Below are positions 8,427-17,809 of a DNA stretch of 64,000 nucleotides, piece by piece. The notes under the pieces were generated by a model. That model saw only the letters and a list, made by a program, of their open reading frames with translations, searched no databases and was not told the origin of the DNA. Origin of the DNA: DATMRF01 sp035566435 (GTDB lineage Bacteria; Verrucomicrobiota; Verrucomicrobiia; Limisphaerales; UBA8199). Location: NCBI GenBank assembly GCA_035566435.1, contig DATMRF010000008.1, positions 1 to 64,000 on the forward strand, in the 5' to 3' direction. Every line of letters begins with the position of its first letter. Position 1 is the first letter of the stretch. The position numbers and the translations under genes were made by a program.

Positions 8427-8957
8427 TCAGCGTTGGGTCGAACGCTTTACGGCGGAAGCGAAGTCCGGCGGCACGCCCATTTGCTTCAGCATGATGTTGA
8501 GCGCAGGGTAGCAGTCGAACCGCTCGATCTTGCCATTCCTCATGTAGAAGAAATCCGCGCACGGAATGTCGACCTTTGCTCCTGTTGGCTGGATCACGCC
8601 GGCGGGCGTTTCCATCGGGCCGCGAAAGGTTCCTTGAATGGCCAGTTCAATGGCGACGACCTCGGCCATGACATTGACCCGGTAAAGTTCGCGGTGAACG
8701 TCGGGAAACATCTTGGCGAAGGTGATCATGACATCTTTTAGATGCTTGCCTCGATAGGACTCTTCGCCGCTGACGTTGTTAAACACGCCATCCTCGGTGA
8801 AGCTGCCGATCCATCCGGGGAGGTCCAGAACGTTTCCCTCGGCCGTATGTTAGGCGTTTCGGACGATTGCCTCGTTGTCGTAGGTCATTTGGGACTCCCT
8901 CCTCGTGATCGCTTCGTGGATGGCCGCCGCTTTATGCGCTTTTATAGTTCTGCTCAT
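8427..8957 (-). pseudogene. SnoaL-like gene with one in-frame stop
   Basis: The frame opened by ATG at 8957 (ribosome site AAAGGAG) or ATG at 8888 (GGAGGGAG) codes for a typical SnoaL protein start, TYDNEAIVRNA, then meets TAA at 8850-8852. It continues in the same frame as HTAEGNVLDLPGWIGSFTEDG and onward to a normal C-terminus at 8427. One base change (Tyr TAC/TAT to TAA) explains it. The remaining 119-codon part lacks the first helix of the fold. It overlaps the DUF2934 stop by 4 bp (ATGA). Read-through or a sequencing error would make it a normal gene. Confidence 0.85.
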
Positions 8958-9244
8958 GTCTCTTTCTCCTTTAGTAGTTGATTCTTCATGCGGATGCGCC
9001 GCTTACCACTATGATTTATGCGGTTTACCGATTTTTTTCCGTTGCGAACATCGGATCGCTGCTCCCGTTCCTGCTTTGCCGTTTCCATCAGTTCCCTTTC
9101 TGCCTCGAACCAATGACGCTCGCGATCACCATGCCCGCAGCCGTTCTCAAGCCAGATGTGGTATGCACGCTCCTCAATCCTCCGGCGCAAGGCCGCATCC
9201 GGGATGTCACGGTTGTTTTCACTGGCATTGGCATTCGTTTTCAT
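8954..9244 (-). CDS. DUF2934 domain protein
   Basis: A 96-residue, highly charged small protein. The conserved block IEERAYHIWLENGCGHG followed by HWFEAEREL is the DUF2934 signature (about residues 23-52). The C-terminus is Lys/Arg-rich. Function unknown; these genes occur in soil bacteria, often next to stress genes. It is first in the minus-strand group and faces the LysR gene across about 130 bp. Its stop overlaps the next start. Confidence 0.85.
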   Translation of the reverse strand: MKTNANASENNRDIPDAALRRRIEERAYHIWLENGCGHGDRERHWFEAERELMETAKQEREQRSDVRNGKKSVNRINHSGKRRIRMKNQLLKEKET

Positions 9245-9375
9245 TTGGCACAACGTTTTTTTACATTTCGTCCAAACTGCGGACTTTTATAGCACCATTC
9301 ATCAGGAGCCGCTTGGTGGCTAATGCCATGTTTTTGGTGTTGCTCATACTTTTGGTAATACCTAGGGTGAGCCTC

Positions 9376-10281
9376 GTGGAACTCCGTCATTTGAGATATT
9401 TTGCGGCCGTGGCCGCACACGGAAGTTTTAGCCGGGCGGCAAACCAGTTGCACCTGACGCAACCGGCATTGAGCCGCCAGGTCAAAAGCCTGGAAGACGA
9501 AATCGGCATCGCCCTCATCGTTCGCGGCCAAAATACCATTTCCCTGACTTCGGCAGGGGAAAACTTCTACGAAGAAACCAAGGATATTCTGGCTCGGGTG
9601 GACGTCGCGGTTCGAAGAATCAAAACACGCCTGCCGGGGGAGAAGCTACGCATTGGGTATGTTCATTCCCTCACTGCCGGAATCATGCCGCGGGTCGTTG
9701 AGCGCTTCCAGTTTTACAACAAGGATGTTTTTCTTGAGCTCTCCGATCTCACGACAGAGACGATGTGGCAAAGAGCCGCCGCCGAACAAATTGACATAGC
9801 GATCCTTCCCAAGAGTTTGGAAGCGCGTTTCAAAGGGTTTCAATGGGTGGAATTGCAACGGCTCGCGCCGGTGCTCGTGGTCGCGAAGAAAAACCCGCTC
9901 GCGAAATTGACCAGGATTCATCCCGAAAAGCTCCGCGACAAGATGCTACTCGGCTTGGGCGCTGACAAATATCCGGAATATGTTCCGCGACTTAAAGCCA
10001 TTCTCGAACCGTTTGGTGTTAAGCCGCAATTGCGCAATCACACTTCAGAAGACATCGCCGCGCTGTTCATCGCCATTGAGGCACAGGCAGGCATGGCTGT
10101 CTTAACCGAAGGCGTTTTCCCCATGCTTCCCTCAACCCTCACAGTGATCCGGTTCTCGCCCGAACTAGCTCCGCTCCTGATTGCGGCGGGTACACCAACG
10201 CTCCGACCCAATCCGCATTCCGAGGCCTTCCTGAAAATCCTGTTGAAGGAAATAAATAAATCCTCCCGTCGCAAAAGATAG
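9376..10281 (+). CDS. LysR-family transcriptional regulator
   Basis: An activator/repressor of about 301 residues with an N-terminal winged helix-turn-helix (ELRHLRYFAAVAAHGSFSRAA, then QPALSRQVKSLEDEIG) and a two-lobed periplasmic-binding-like sensor domain. The start is placed at GTG 9376 because the family starts exactly there; a longer in-frame extension upstream lacks support. It is divergent from DUF2934-SnoaL-SnoaL-wrbA-NTF2, the classical LysR target layout. Inducer unknown. It converges on a second LysR gene. Confidence 0.92.
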   Translation: MELRHLRYFAAVAAHGSFSRAANQLHLTQPALSRQVKSLEDEIGIALIVRGQNTISLTSAGENFYEETKDILARVDVAVRRIKTRLPGEKLRIGYVHSLTAGIMPRVVERFQFYNKDVFLELSDLTTETMWQRAAAEQIDIAILPKSLEARFKGFQWVELQRLAPVLVVAKKNPLAKLTRIHPEKLRDKMLLGLGADKYPEYVPRLKAILEPFGVKPQLRNHTSEDIAALFIAIEAQAGMAVLTEGVFPMLPSTLTVIRFSPELAPLLIAAGTPTLRPNPHSEAFLKILLKEINKSSRRKR

Positions 10282-10373
10282 CCATGCTAAGTGTATCGAC
10301 CAAAGGACCACGTCGTCGGCAATCCGCTGGATAAACGCGCGGTGGGTTGTCTCCGTTGACCCGCCTCGTTGAT

Positions 10374-11291
10374 TCACGCCTCTTCGAGCGCATTCAAAGG
10401 ACTACCGGAAGTCTTCCGCAAGATTTCGCAAAATTTCTCCCCGGCGGGTGTCACGTCACCCTTTGTGGCCCGGGCGATCCCTACGGACAGCACTTCCGTC
10501 GTTCCGGTGAGTGGGCGGTAGAGCAGGCGTTTGCCGGTCACGAGTTTGAGGACGGGGGTCGCCAGAGCAATTCCGCGTCCAGCCTCCACTTCGGTAATCA
10601 GTGAACTGGCACTGTCGCATTCCACCGCGATGGATGGTTTGGCGCCGAGGGAGGCGAAAAGGCGGTCGAGGTAGCGATCAGACTCGGGGTAGTCTTTTCG
10701 GCGCAAAACGACTAGCGGTTCGGCAGCCAACTTTTCCAGCGGGACGGATTTCATCCGAGCGAAGGGATGCATAGCCGTCATCGCGACGCACAACGGGTAG
10801 GTGCGCATCACTTCAAACTGGATGCCTGTGGTCAGGTCGCCGGCAGGTTGGACCATGATCGCGAGTTCCAACGTGCCGTTTTGTAGTCCGGCGATGAGTT
10901 CATCGCTGGCGAGGTCATGCAAAAGCACCTTCACGCGCGGCACGGCTTTTTGAAATGCTGCAAGCGCCGGCGGCAAGATTTCCACCGTGGGGGACGGCGC
11001 GTAACCAACATCCAGTTCACCATATTCGCCGCGAGCCAGGGCGCGGACCTTTTCCACTGATTCGTCCGCCCGCTTCAACAACTCGCGCACTTCATCCAGG
11101 AAAAGCTTTCCCTCCGCCGTGAGTGTGACGCCGCGTGGGCTGCGTTTCATCAAGTCCACGCCGATCTCATCTTCCAGATCAGTCATCTGCCGACTCAGGG
11201 CCGGTTGAGCAACTCGCAGCCGCGCCGACGCTTTCGTGAAGTTCAACGCTTCCGCCACTGCCACAAAATATCGCAGATGCCGCAGTTCCAT
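10374..11291 (-). CDS. LysR-family transcriptional regulator
   Basis: A 305-residue LysR protein: DNA-binding domain in the first 60 residues (ELRHLRYFVAVAEALNFTKAS, QPALSRQMTDLEDEIG), then the effector domain. Its ATG lies only 18 bp after the stop of the RNA-repair gene pnkp on the same strand, so it may be the third gene of that operon and its regulator. The ribosome site is weak. Whether it controls RNA repair or an unrelated neighbour is inference. Confidence 0.92.
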   Translation of the reverse strand: MELRHLRYFVAVAEALNFTKASARLRVAQPALSRQMTDLEDEIGVDLMKRSPRGVTLTAEGKLFLDEVRELLKRADESVEKVRALARGEYGELDVGYAPSPTVEILPPALAAFQKAVPRVKVLLHDLASDELIAGLQNGTLELAIMVQPAGDLTTGIQFEVMRTYPLCVAMTAMHPFARMKSVPLEKLAAEPLVVLRRKDYPESDRYLDRLFASLGAKPSIAVECDSASSLITEVEAGRGIALATPVLKLVTGKRLLYRPLTGTTEVLSVGIARATKGDVTPAGEKFCEILRKTSGSPLNALEEA

Positions 11292-11309
11292 TGATTGTAA
11301 GAGATGTTG

Positions 11310-13862
11310 TCAGAGCCTCGGATCAACTGGCTCGCTTTCCAGGGCGAGCACGCCAAAGACAGCTTCATGCACACGGCGCAACGGTTCTTTACGAACGAAC
11401 CTCTCGAGTGATTCGATGCCGAGGGCAAATTCGCGGAGCGCCAGTGACCGTTTCGTGGAAAGGCCGCGTGCCCGAAGACGTTCGAGATTTTCGGCCGCCG
11501 TGTATTCCGGGCCGTAAATGATGCGGAGATATTCGCGCCCTCGACACTTCACGCCAGGCTGCACGAGTCCGCGCCGACTCTTGGCGATGAATTCCAGCGG
11601 CTTCACAACCATGCCTTCGCCGCCGCGTCCAGTAAGGTCTTCCCACCAACGGAGACCTTCGGCTTCGCTTTCAGGATTAGTCACATCAATGACGCGGAAC
11701 GGCGTGGCGACGATGATGCCGCCCGCAAGACGAGCCAGCGTTTGCATGTGCCAGTCGTTTGGTTTGTCAGCGTGAACTGTTCCGCCGCTGGCGAGCAGGT
11801 GAAACGGCGCGAGCTTCAAATCATTCACCGAGTTTACAGGCCAGCAATAGCGACGATAAGCTTCGACGTAGTCGCTTACCATCTGGCGTCGCGTGGTCGT
11901 ATGCGCTAACAACTCGCCCACGTCGAGGCTGCGGGCGGCGGCTTGCTCAAGTGCACCGACTTCAGCCGCGAGCGTTGCTTGCGCTGATGCGCCGACAGCG
12001 GCGTATTGCTGCTTCAACAACTCCTGCGCCTTCGCTGACCACGGCATCAATTCGCAGTCAAGGCAGAGCCAGTCGGTTTTGAATTCATCCCAGAACCCGG
12101 CTGCTGTGGCGGCGGCACGGACGCGCTCAAGGAATTCTGTTTCCAAAGTCGCGTTGTCGAAAAACCTTCGACCGGTGCGCGTATAGCAAATGCCAATGCC
12201 TTCGTCCGTCACGCCGAAAGTCTTCCGTGCGGTATCTTCGTCGCGGCAGATGATAACCACGGCACGAGAACCCATGTGCTTTTCTTCGCACACCACGCGC
12301 GGCACACCCGCATGGCGAAAATAAGCGAACGCTTCCGCCGGATGCTCCAGCAATCCGGGAGCTTGGCTCGTCTCGCACGGTGACATCGTGGGCGGCAGAT
12401 AAATTAACCACTTGGGATTTGCGGCGAAACGGCTCATCACTTCCAGCGCGGCAATGGAGTTCTCCTCGCGAATCGTCACGTTGCCGTGCAGGCGCGTGCT
12501 GACGATGCGTTTGCCCGTCACGTCGGCGAGGTCGAGCAAGTCGTCGTGCTGCTGCTGTGCTGATAAGGTTGGCGCTTGGTTCTCCGGCGGCAGAAACGGT
12601 TTGCGCGACTCGGCGTATGTCTGCTTCGCCGGAATAGAAACGAGTTCCTTTTCAGGATAACGTAGCGCGGTGAGCTTTCCACCAAAGACGCAACCGGTAT
12701 CAATATTGATGGTGCGATTCAACCACTCCGGTTCAGGCACAGGCGTGTGTCCGTACACAACCGCCGCCGCGCCGCGATACTCGGCGGCCCAGTTGTAGCG
12801 CACCGGCAAACCAAACTCGTCCGTCTCGCCAGTCGTTTCCCCGAACAACGCAAATTCGCGCACCGCGCCCGAACCGCGACCCTGCATCGTCTCTTTCATG
12901 CCCGCGTGGGCAACGACGAGTTTGCCACCATCAAGCAGGTAATGGCTCACAAGTTTATGAATGAAATCTGCGGCAATCCGGCTGAAGCCGCGATAGTGCT
13001 GTTCGTATGCCTCAAACTGCGCGAGCGAATCAGCCAAGCCGTGGGTAATCTGCACATCCTTGCCCCAGATTTTTCGCATGAACTTCATATCGTGATTTCC
13101 CGGCACACACAACGCACTGCCGAAGTTCACGCTATCCATCACGAGGCGGACGACCTCTGGAATCTTTGGCCCGCGATCCACGAGGTCGCCAACGAAGACC
13201 ATCTTCCGACCTTCCGGATGATGCCACGCACCCGCGCTCTTTCCAGTTTCGTAACCGAGCTTGGTCAGCAACTCTATCAGTTCATCAAAACATCCGTGAA
13301 CATCGCCAATGATGTCGAACGGCCCATGCTCCTGCTTCAAATTATTCCACAACGGCTGCCGCTCAATCACAGCGGATTCGATTTCTTGCAGCGATTTCAG
13401 CACATGCACGTGGCGGAAACCCTCGCGTTCCAGCCCGCGCAATGAGCGATGCAATTGTTGCGCTTGCTGGCGAATGACGTGAGGGCCAAAATCACGGTCG
13501 GGGCGCGTCTTGTTCCGGTCGTGTGCCACGCGCTCCGGCAAATCGAGCACGATGGCTACCGGCAGGCAGTGGAACTCGCGGGCGATTTCTATGAGAGGTT
13601 TGCGCGATTCCGGCTGCACGTTCGTTGCGTCAACCACGGTAAGCTTTCCCGCTGCGAGTCGCTTACGAGCGATGAAGTGAAGCACTTCAAAAGCATCCTT
13701 CGTCGCCGCTTGGCTGTTCTCGTCGTCGGACACCAACCCGCGACAATAATCGGAAGACAAAATCTCCGTCGGCTTAAAATGCTTCCGGGCAAACGTGCTT
13801 TTGCCCGAACCGGAAACCCCGATCAGCACAACGAAAGAAAGTTCGGGAATTGTTAATTTCAT
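11310..13862 (-). CDS. pnkp: Polynucleotide kinase-phosphatase-ligase, bacterial RNA repair
   Basis: A three-domain RNA end-healing and sealing enzyme of 850 residues. The N-terminal 5'-kinase has P-loop GVSGSGKST (15-23). The central metallophosphatase (2',3'-phosphatase) has GDVHG (186-190), GDLVDRGP (225-232) and GNHD (255-258). The C-terminal nucleotidyltransferase/ligase has motif I EEKHMGSR with the likely AMP-accepting Lys528. Order and length match characterised bacterial Pnkp. By family knowledge, full ligase activity needs Hen1, which is encoded directly upstream with a 4-bp overlap. It probably repairs tRNAs cut by ribotoxins. Confidence 0.96.
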   Translation of the reverse strand: MKLTIPELSFVVLIGVSGSGKSTFARKHFKPTEILSSDYCRGLVSDDENSQAATKDAFEVLHFIARKRLAAGKLTVVDATNVQPESRKPLIEIAREFHCLPVAIVLDLPERVAHDRNKTRPDRDFGPHVIRQQAQQLHRSLRGLEREGFRHVHVLKSLQEIESAVIERQPLWNNLKQEHGPFDIIGDVHGCFDELIELLTKLGYETGKSAGAWHHPEGRKMVFVGDLVDRGPKIPEVVRLVMDSVNFGSALCVPGNHDMKFMRKIWGKDVQITHGLADSLAQFEAYEQHYRGFSRIAADFIHKLVSHYLLDGGKLVVAHAGMKETMQGRGSGAVREFALFGETTGETDEFGLPVRYNWAAEYRGAAAVVYGHTPVPEPEWLNRTINIDTGCVFGGKLTALRYPEKELVSIPAKQTYAESRKPFLPPENQAPTLSAQQQHDDLLDLADVTGKRIVSTRLHGNVTIREENSIAALEVMSRFAANPKWLIYLPPTMSPCETSQAPGLLEHPAEAFAYFRHAGVPRVVCEEKHMGSRAVVIICRDEDTARKTFGVTDEGIGICYTRTGRRFFDNATLETEFLERVRAAATAAGFWDEFKTDWLCLDCELMPWSAKAQELLKQQYAAVGASAQATLAAEVGALEQAAARSLDVGELLAHTTTRRQMVSDYVEAYRRYCWPVNSVNDLKLAPFHLLASGGTVHADKPNDWHMQTLARLAGGIIVATPFRVIDVTNPESEAEGLRWWEDLTGRGGEGMVVKPLEFIAKSRRGLVQPGVKCRGREYLRIIYGPEYTAAENLERLRARGLSTKRSLALREFALGIESLERFVRKEPLRRVHEAVFGVLALESEPVDPRL

Positions 13863-15259
13863 CGCGTGAATACGGCCATTTGTGTTGGCGAACCAACCAC
13901 CAAATCTTCAGGGCCGACGGGCAGGAAGCGCACGTTGTAACCGAAGCGAGTGGCAACACCGCTTGCCCAAGTCTCAAACTCCGCCCGCGTCCACTCGAAA
14001 CGATGGTCACGATGACGGAACTTGCCAGCAGGAAGCGTTTCCCATTTCACGTTGTATTCGCGGTTCGGCGTCGTGATAACGATGGACTTTGGCTTGGCAC
14101 ACTCGAACAGCACACGCTCAAATGCAGCCAAGCGAGCGGCGTCAAGGTGCTCAATGACTTCCACCACGGCAGCGGCATCGAAGCCAGCAAGACGTTGGTC
14201 ACGGTAAATGAGCGAACCGTGCAGGAAGCGCAGACGCTCCTTTTGAATGGGCGGGAGGCGGTCGTAGTGCAATCGGTCATGGGCGATTTCGAGCGCGCGA
14301 TACGACACGTCCATGCCGACGATTTCGGTGAATTGCTTTTCCTCCAGCAAAGCCTGGAGCAACCGCCCTTCGCCGCAGCCCAAGTCCAAGACGCGCGACG
14401 CGGCGGTGTTTTTCAACGCGGCCAGCACCGAGCCAAGACGTTGTTCATTGAGGCTGATATTGCGCTCGATGGCTTCTTCTTCCTGTGCGTGAATTTCTGC
14501 AACCGCATCTGGATTTGGTTCGCCTTCATCCGCGAGCTGCGCAAGCGCGTCGTCCACCAGGCTGCGTTGGTGTTTGAGATAGCGGCGTGTGATGGCTTCG
14601 CGTTCGGGATGCGATGCCAGCCAGCCCTCACCGTGACGCAGAAGTTTTTCTACCTCGTCATCGCTCACCCAATAGTGCTTGTCGTTGTCCAGCACCGGCA
14701 CGAGGACGTAAAGATGTGATAGAAGCTGTTGCAACGGCTGTCGGGCATCCAACTCAACTTGGAAATACGAGCTTTCTCCCCAGTCAGGAGATTTCTCATC
14801 AAGAGGCAATCGGCGCGCGGACACGGTGTAGCCAAGCGGCTCAAAAAGTTTCCTCAGAAACTCCTCGCCGCCTCGACACGGCAGAGCAGAAAACTTCACG
14901 CGAAACGGCAATGGCGTGTCCGTCAGTTCGGGACGCTCTTTACTTTTGCCAGAGAGGGCACTTCCAAAAACATCGGCGAGAGCAACACTCAAAAAAGATG
15001 AAGCGGCATAAGGCCGGTCATTGACGTATTGCTCCAATGCACCGCCTTCGCCCGATGGCCCGCGACGATTTCGCACGAGACCGATCGGATCAACTTCGAC
15101 GAGCAACGCAACCGTGCATCGCTCCGCCGTGGCTTCGGGATAAAAGACGTGGGCCTTGCCGAACGAAAGACTGAATGACTGTGGACGCGCCGGATTCTTG
15201 CGGAGCAAGTAACCGAGGTCGGTGGCCGGACCGTGTGTCGTTGTTAAGGTCAGCAGCAT
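13859..15259 (-). CDS. hen1: 3' terminal RNA ribose 2'-O-methyltransferase Hen1
   Basis: A 466-residue Pnkp partner. The N-terminal half (about 1-245) is the region known to bind and activate Pnkp. The C-terminal half is an SAM methyltransferase with motif VLDLGCGEGR (290-299) and the Hen1 metal site E-x-x-E-H (E367, E370, H371) plus a distal His in RHRDHRFEW (H419). It marks the 3' end at the repaired cut so that the same site cannot be cleaved again. First gene of the operon; its stop overlaps the pnkp start (ATGA). An MDR oxidoreductase gene starts about 125 bp away in the other direction. Confidence 0.96.
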   Translation of the reverse strand: MLLTLTTTHGPATDLGYLLRKNPARPQSFSLSFGKAHVFYPEATAERCTVALLVEVDPIGLVRNRRGPSGEGGALEQYVNDRPYAASSFLSVALADVFGSALSGKSKERPELTDTPLPFRVKFSALPCRGGEEFLRKLFEPLGYTVSARRLPLDEKSPDWGESSYFQVELDARQPLQQLLSHLYVLVPVLDNDKHYWVSDDEVEKLLRHGEGWLASHPEREAITRRYLKHQRSLVDDALAQLADEGEPNPDAVAEIHAQEEEAIERNISLNEQRLGSVLAALKNTAASRVLDLGCGEGRLLQALLEEKQFTEIVGMDVSYRALEIAHDRLHYDRLPPIQKERLRFLHGSLIYRDQRLAGFDAAAVVEVIEHLDAARLAAFERVLFECAKPKSIVITTPNREYNVKWETLPAGKFRHRDHRFEWTRAEFETWASGVATRFGYNVRFLPVGPEDLVVGSPTQMAVFTR

Positions 15260-15384
15260 TGCTGCGTTCCATTATGCCGGAAAAGCATGACAGGGCAACC
15301 AATGCAGTATTGGGCGGATTGAAGCAGATGCAGGACCATGGAGAAAGATGGTCACTGAGACCACGCAAATAGAAAAACGAAAGA

Positions 15385-16323
15385 ATGAAAATGATTATGA
15401 AAGCGATACGAATTCATCAATACGGCGGACCAGAAGTCCTGGCGCAAGTGGAAATGCAGCGTCCCGCACCGGGTGCGAACGAAGTTCTCATCAAGGTTCA
15501 CGCCGCCTCGGTCAATCCGGTCGACTGGAAAATGCGGGCCGGCTACATGAAGGATTTTCTTCCGCTCGCTTTGCCGGCCACGCTTGGGTCGGATGTTTCA
15601 GGAACGGTGGAAGGGGTTGGCCCCGGTGCGGCTCGATTCAAACGGGGCGACGAAGTGTACGCGAGCCTGGGGCTGGAAGGCGGCGGGTACGCGGAATACG
15701 CCGTGGCCAAGGAAACGATCATTGCCGGGAAACCCAGCACGTTGGATCACGTGCACGCCGCGGCCGTCCCGGTGGCGGGCCTGACGGCATGGCAGGCGCT
15801 GTTTGAAGTGGCTCAGTTACGCGCCGGTCAGAAGGTGTTGATTCATGGCGCGGCTGGCGGCGTTGGCAACTTTGCCGTGCAGTTCGCGAAAGAAAGAGGC
15901 GCCTATGTCATTGGAACCGCTTCGTCCAGGAACCATGCGTTTCTGCACGAGCTGGGGGCAGATAAGGCGGTCGATTATCAGCAGACGCGTTTTGAAGACG
16001 TCGTCCGCGATGCGGACGTGGTCCTGGATACAATTGGCGGCGACACGCTGGAGCGTTCGTTCAAAGCGCTAAAGAAAGGCGGCATCCTGGTGTCGATTGT
16101 ACAACCCCCTTCGCAAGAACAGGCTGCGAAATACGGAGTTCGCGCGCTGTTCTATGGCGGACATCAGAGTTCATCCAACCTGGCTGAAATCGCAAGGTTG
16201 ATCGACGCCGGGAAGGTAAAGACAGTGGTTGAAACGGTCCTTCCCCTGGCGGAAGCCCGACGCGCTCACGAATTGAGCCAAAGCGGTCATGCGCGCGGCA
16301 AGATCGTTTTGAAAGCCGCGTGA
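15385..16323 (+). CDS. NADP-dependent quinone oxidoreductase-like protein (MDR)
   Basis: A medium-chain dehydrogenase/reductase of 312 residues without the zinc ligands of alcohol dehydrogenases, so closest to quinone or alkenal reductases. GroES-like N-terminal domain, then the Rossmann motif HGAAGGVGNFAVQFAK (about 153-168). In-frame ATGs at 15385, 15391 and 15397 are close together; the family usually starts at the third. It begins a plus-strand series with DoxX, NmrA and VOC genes, suggesting a shared role against reactive organic compounds. Confidence 0.92.
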   Translation: MKMIMKAIRIHQYGGPEVLAQVEMQRPAPGANEVLIKVHAASVNPVDWKMRAGYMKDFLPLALPATLGSDVSGTVEGVGPGAARFKRGDEVYASLGLEGGGYAEYAVAKETIIAGKPSTLDHVHAAAVPVAGLTAWQALFEVAQLRAGQKVLIHGAAGGVGNFAVQFAKERGAYVIGTASSRNHAFLHELGADKAVDYQQTRFEDVVRDADVVLDTIGGDTLERSFKALKKGGILVSIVQPPSQEQAAKYGVRALFYGGHQSSSNLAEIARLIDAGKVKTVVETVLPLAEARRAHELSQSGHARGKIVLKAA

Positions 16324-16367
16324 TTTGGAGTTTTCACCCGAAACACACCAAAAAAAGGAAAATTCAT

Positions 16368-16805
16368 ATGAAAATCGCAACACTTATCGCTCGCAGTCTG
16401 CTCGGGCTGATCTTCGTCGTGTTCGGCTCGAACATGTTTCTGCACTTCATTCCGATGCCGCCTTCACCGGAAGGCCCGGCGCGTGAATTCATGACGGCCC
16501 TATTCTTGAGCCATTACTTATATGTCGTGGGTGCATTGCAAGTCGTGGGCGGCGTCCTCCTGTTCACCGGTCGGTGGACGCCACTTGGCCTCGCACTGGT
16601 CGGTCCGGTAATCGTGAACATCCTTTGCTTCCACGCTCTGATGGCACCGGCGGGATTGCCGATGGCGGTTGTGGTTTCGCTACTTGCCCTGTTCCTGCTC
16701 TGGCGCTACCGCGAACATTTCGCCGGTCTCGTGAAAAACGCCCCGACACCCTCGGCCTTGCCCCGTCAGGCAATTGCGACGGGAACCGCAACCGTCAATT
16801 TCTGA
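16368..16805 (+). CDS. DoxX-family membrane protein
   Basis: About 145 residues with four predicted membrane helices in the DoxX/DoxD-like pattern (ARSLLGLIFVVFG at the N-terminus, then GALQVVGGVLL). A ribosome site AAAGGAAA precedes the ATG at 16368. DoxX-type proteins are tied to redox balance or thiosulfate metabolism; no specific role can be read here. About 45 bp follow the MDR gene, so co-transcription is likely. Confidence 0.88.
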   Translation: MKIATLIARSLLGLIFVVFGSNMFLHFIPMPPSPEGPAREFMTALFLSHYLYVVGALQVVGGVLLFTGRWTPLGLALVGPVIVNILCFHALMAPAGLPMAVVVSLLALFLLWRYREHFAGLVKNAPTPSALPRQAIATGTATVNF

Positions 16806-16868
16806 TTCACAATTCGAGAAGGGATTTTGCAATGATTAAGCAACTGTTCACTTAACAACATCAAAATT

Positions 16869-17777
16869 ATGAAAACAAAGAACAACGAGAAAGTAATCGC
16901 AGTGATCGGCGCAACGGGGCAGCAGGGAGGCGCGGTGGCCCGTGCTCTGCAAGCCAGCAGCCAATTCAAGGTGCGCGCTCTAAGCCGTAATCCGGGCAAG
17001 CATCACGAACTTGCCGACGAAGTCGTCGAAGCAGATTTAAACCGACCGGAAACCCTTAAATCTGCATTTGAAGGGGCACATGGGGTGTTTCTCGTCACCA
17101 ATCCTCGGGAAAAAGGTGCCGATGAGCGTAAGCAGGCAACTGCGGCGGTACGCGGTGCCAAGGATGCCGGGGTCGAACACCTGATCTGGTCCACTCTGCC
17201 TGATGTAGAAGCGATCAGCGGCGGCAAGTTCGACGTTCCCCATTTTACCGGCAAGGCCAGGATTGATCCGGTCGTCAAGGCGGCCGGGTTTGCGTCGCAC
17301 ACGTTTGTCATCCCGCCTTTCTACTACCAGAACCTGGTGGGCGCTCTTGCGCCGCAAAAACAAGCAGACGGCTCGTTGGGCTGGGCTATTCCTCTTGATC
17401 CAGATGTGCGTTGCCTTCACATGGGCGACATTCGCGAACTTGGCAACATCGTTGCTGGAGCATTCGCGCACCCAGGTGAGGCAGGCAATGGCGAGTATCT
17501 GCCACTCGTCGGCGATTTCATGAGCTTCAACGAAATGGTCGAGACGCTAAATCAACAAGGACATGAATTTTCATTCAAACAAGTCCCAAAGGAGCTTTTC
17601 GCTACGTTCTTTCCCGGGGCCGCCGAGATAGCAGAGATGTTCAGCTACTTCCAAGCTCATACTTATTTAGGTTCGGATTCGTCGGACCGAATTGCGCTCG
17701 CAAACAAAATAGCCGGCAGGCAACCGACCAGGTTTTCGACGTGGGCTCGACTGAATGTCCCGGTCCAGAACCCCTGA
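16869..17777 (+). CDS. NmrA/HSCARG-family NAD(P)-binding protein
   Basis: A 302-residue atypical SDR with the N-terminal motif VIGATGQQGGAVARAL (about 12-27), typical of HSCARG/NmrA redox-sensor proteins, which bind NADPH and often regulate rather than catalyse. It is the second NmrA-type gene in the window but not a close copy of the one at 3462-4403. It lies 63 bp after DoxX. Its last codons overlap possible upstream extensions of the VOC gene. Confidence 0.9.
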   Translation: MKTKNNEKVIAVIGATGQQGGAVARALQASSQFKVRALSRNPGKHHELADEVVEADLNRPETLKSAFEGAHGVFLVTNPREKGADERKQATAAVRGAKDAGVEHLIWSTLPDVEAISGGKFDVPHFTGKARIDPVVKAAGFASHTFVIPPFYYQNLVGALAPQKQADGSLGWAIPLDPDVRCLHMGDIRELGNIVAGAFAHPGEAGNGEYLPLVGDFMSFNEMVETLNQQGHEFSFKQVPKELFATFFPGAAEIAEMFSYFQAHTYLGSDSSDRIALANKIAGRQPTRFSTWARLNVPVQNP

Positions 17778-17809
17778 ATGGAACCATTCACTCAATGCGA
17801 ATCGAGCTT

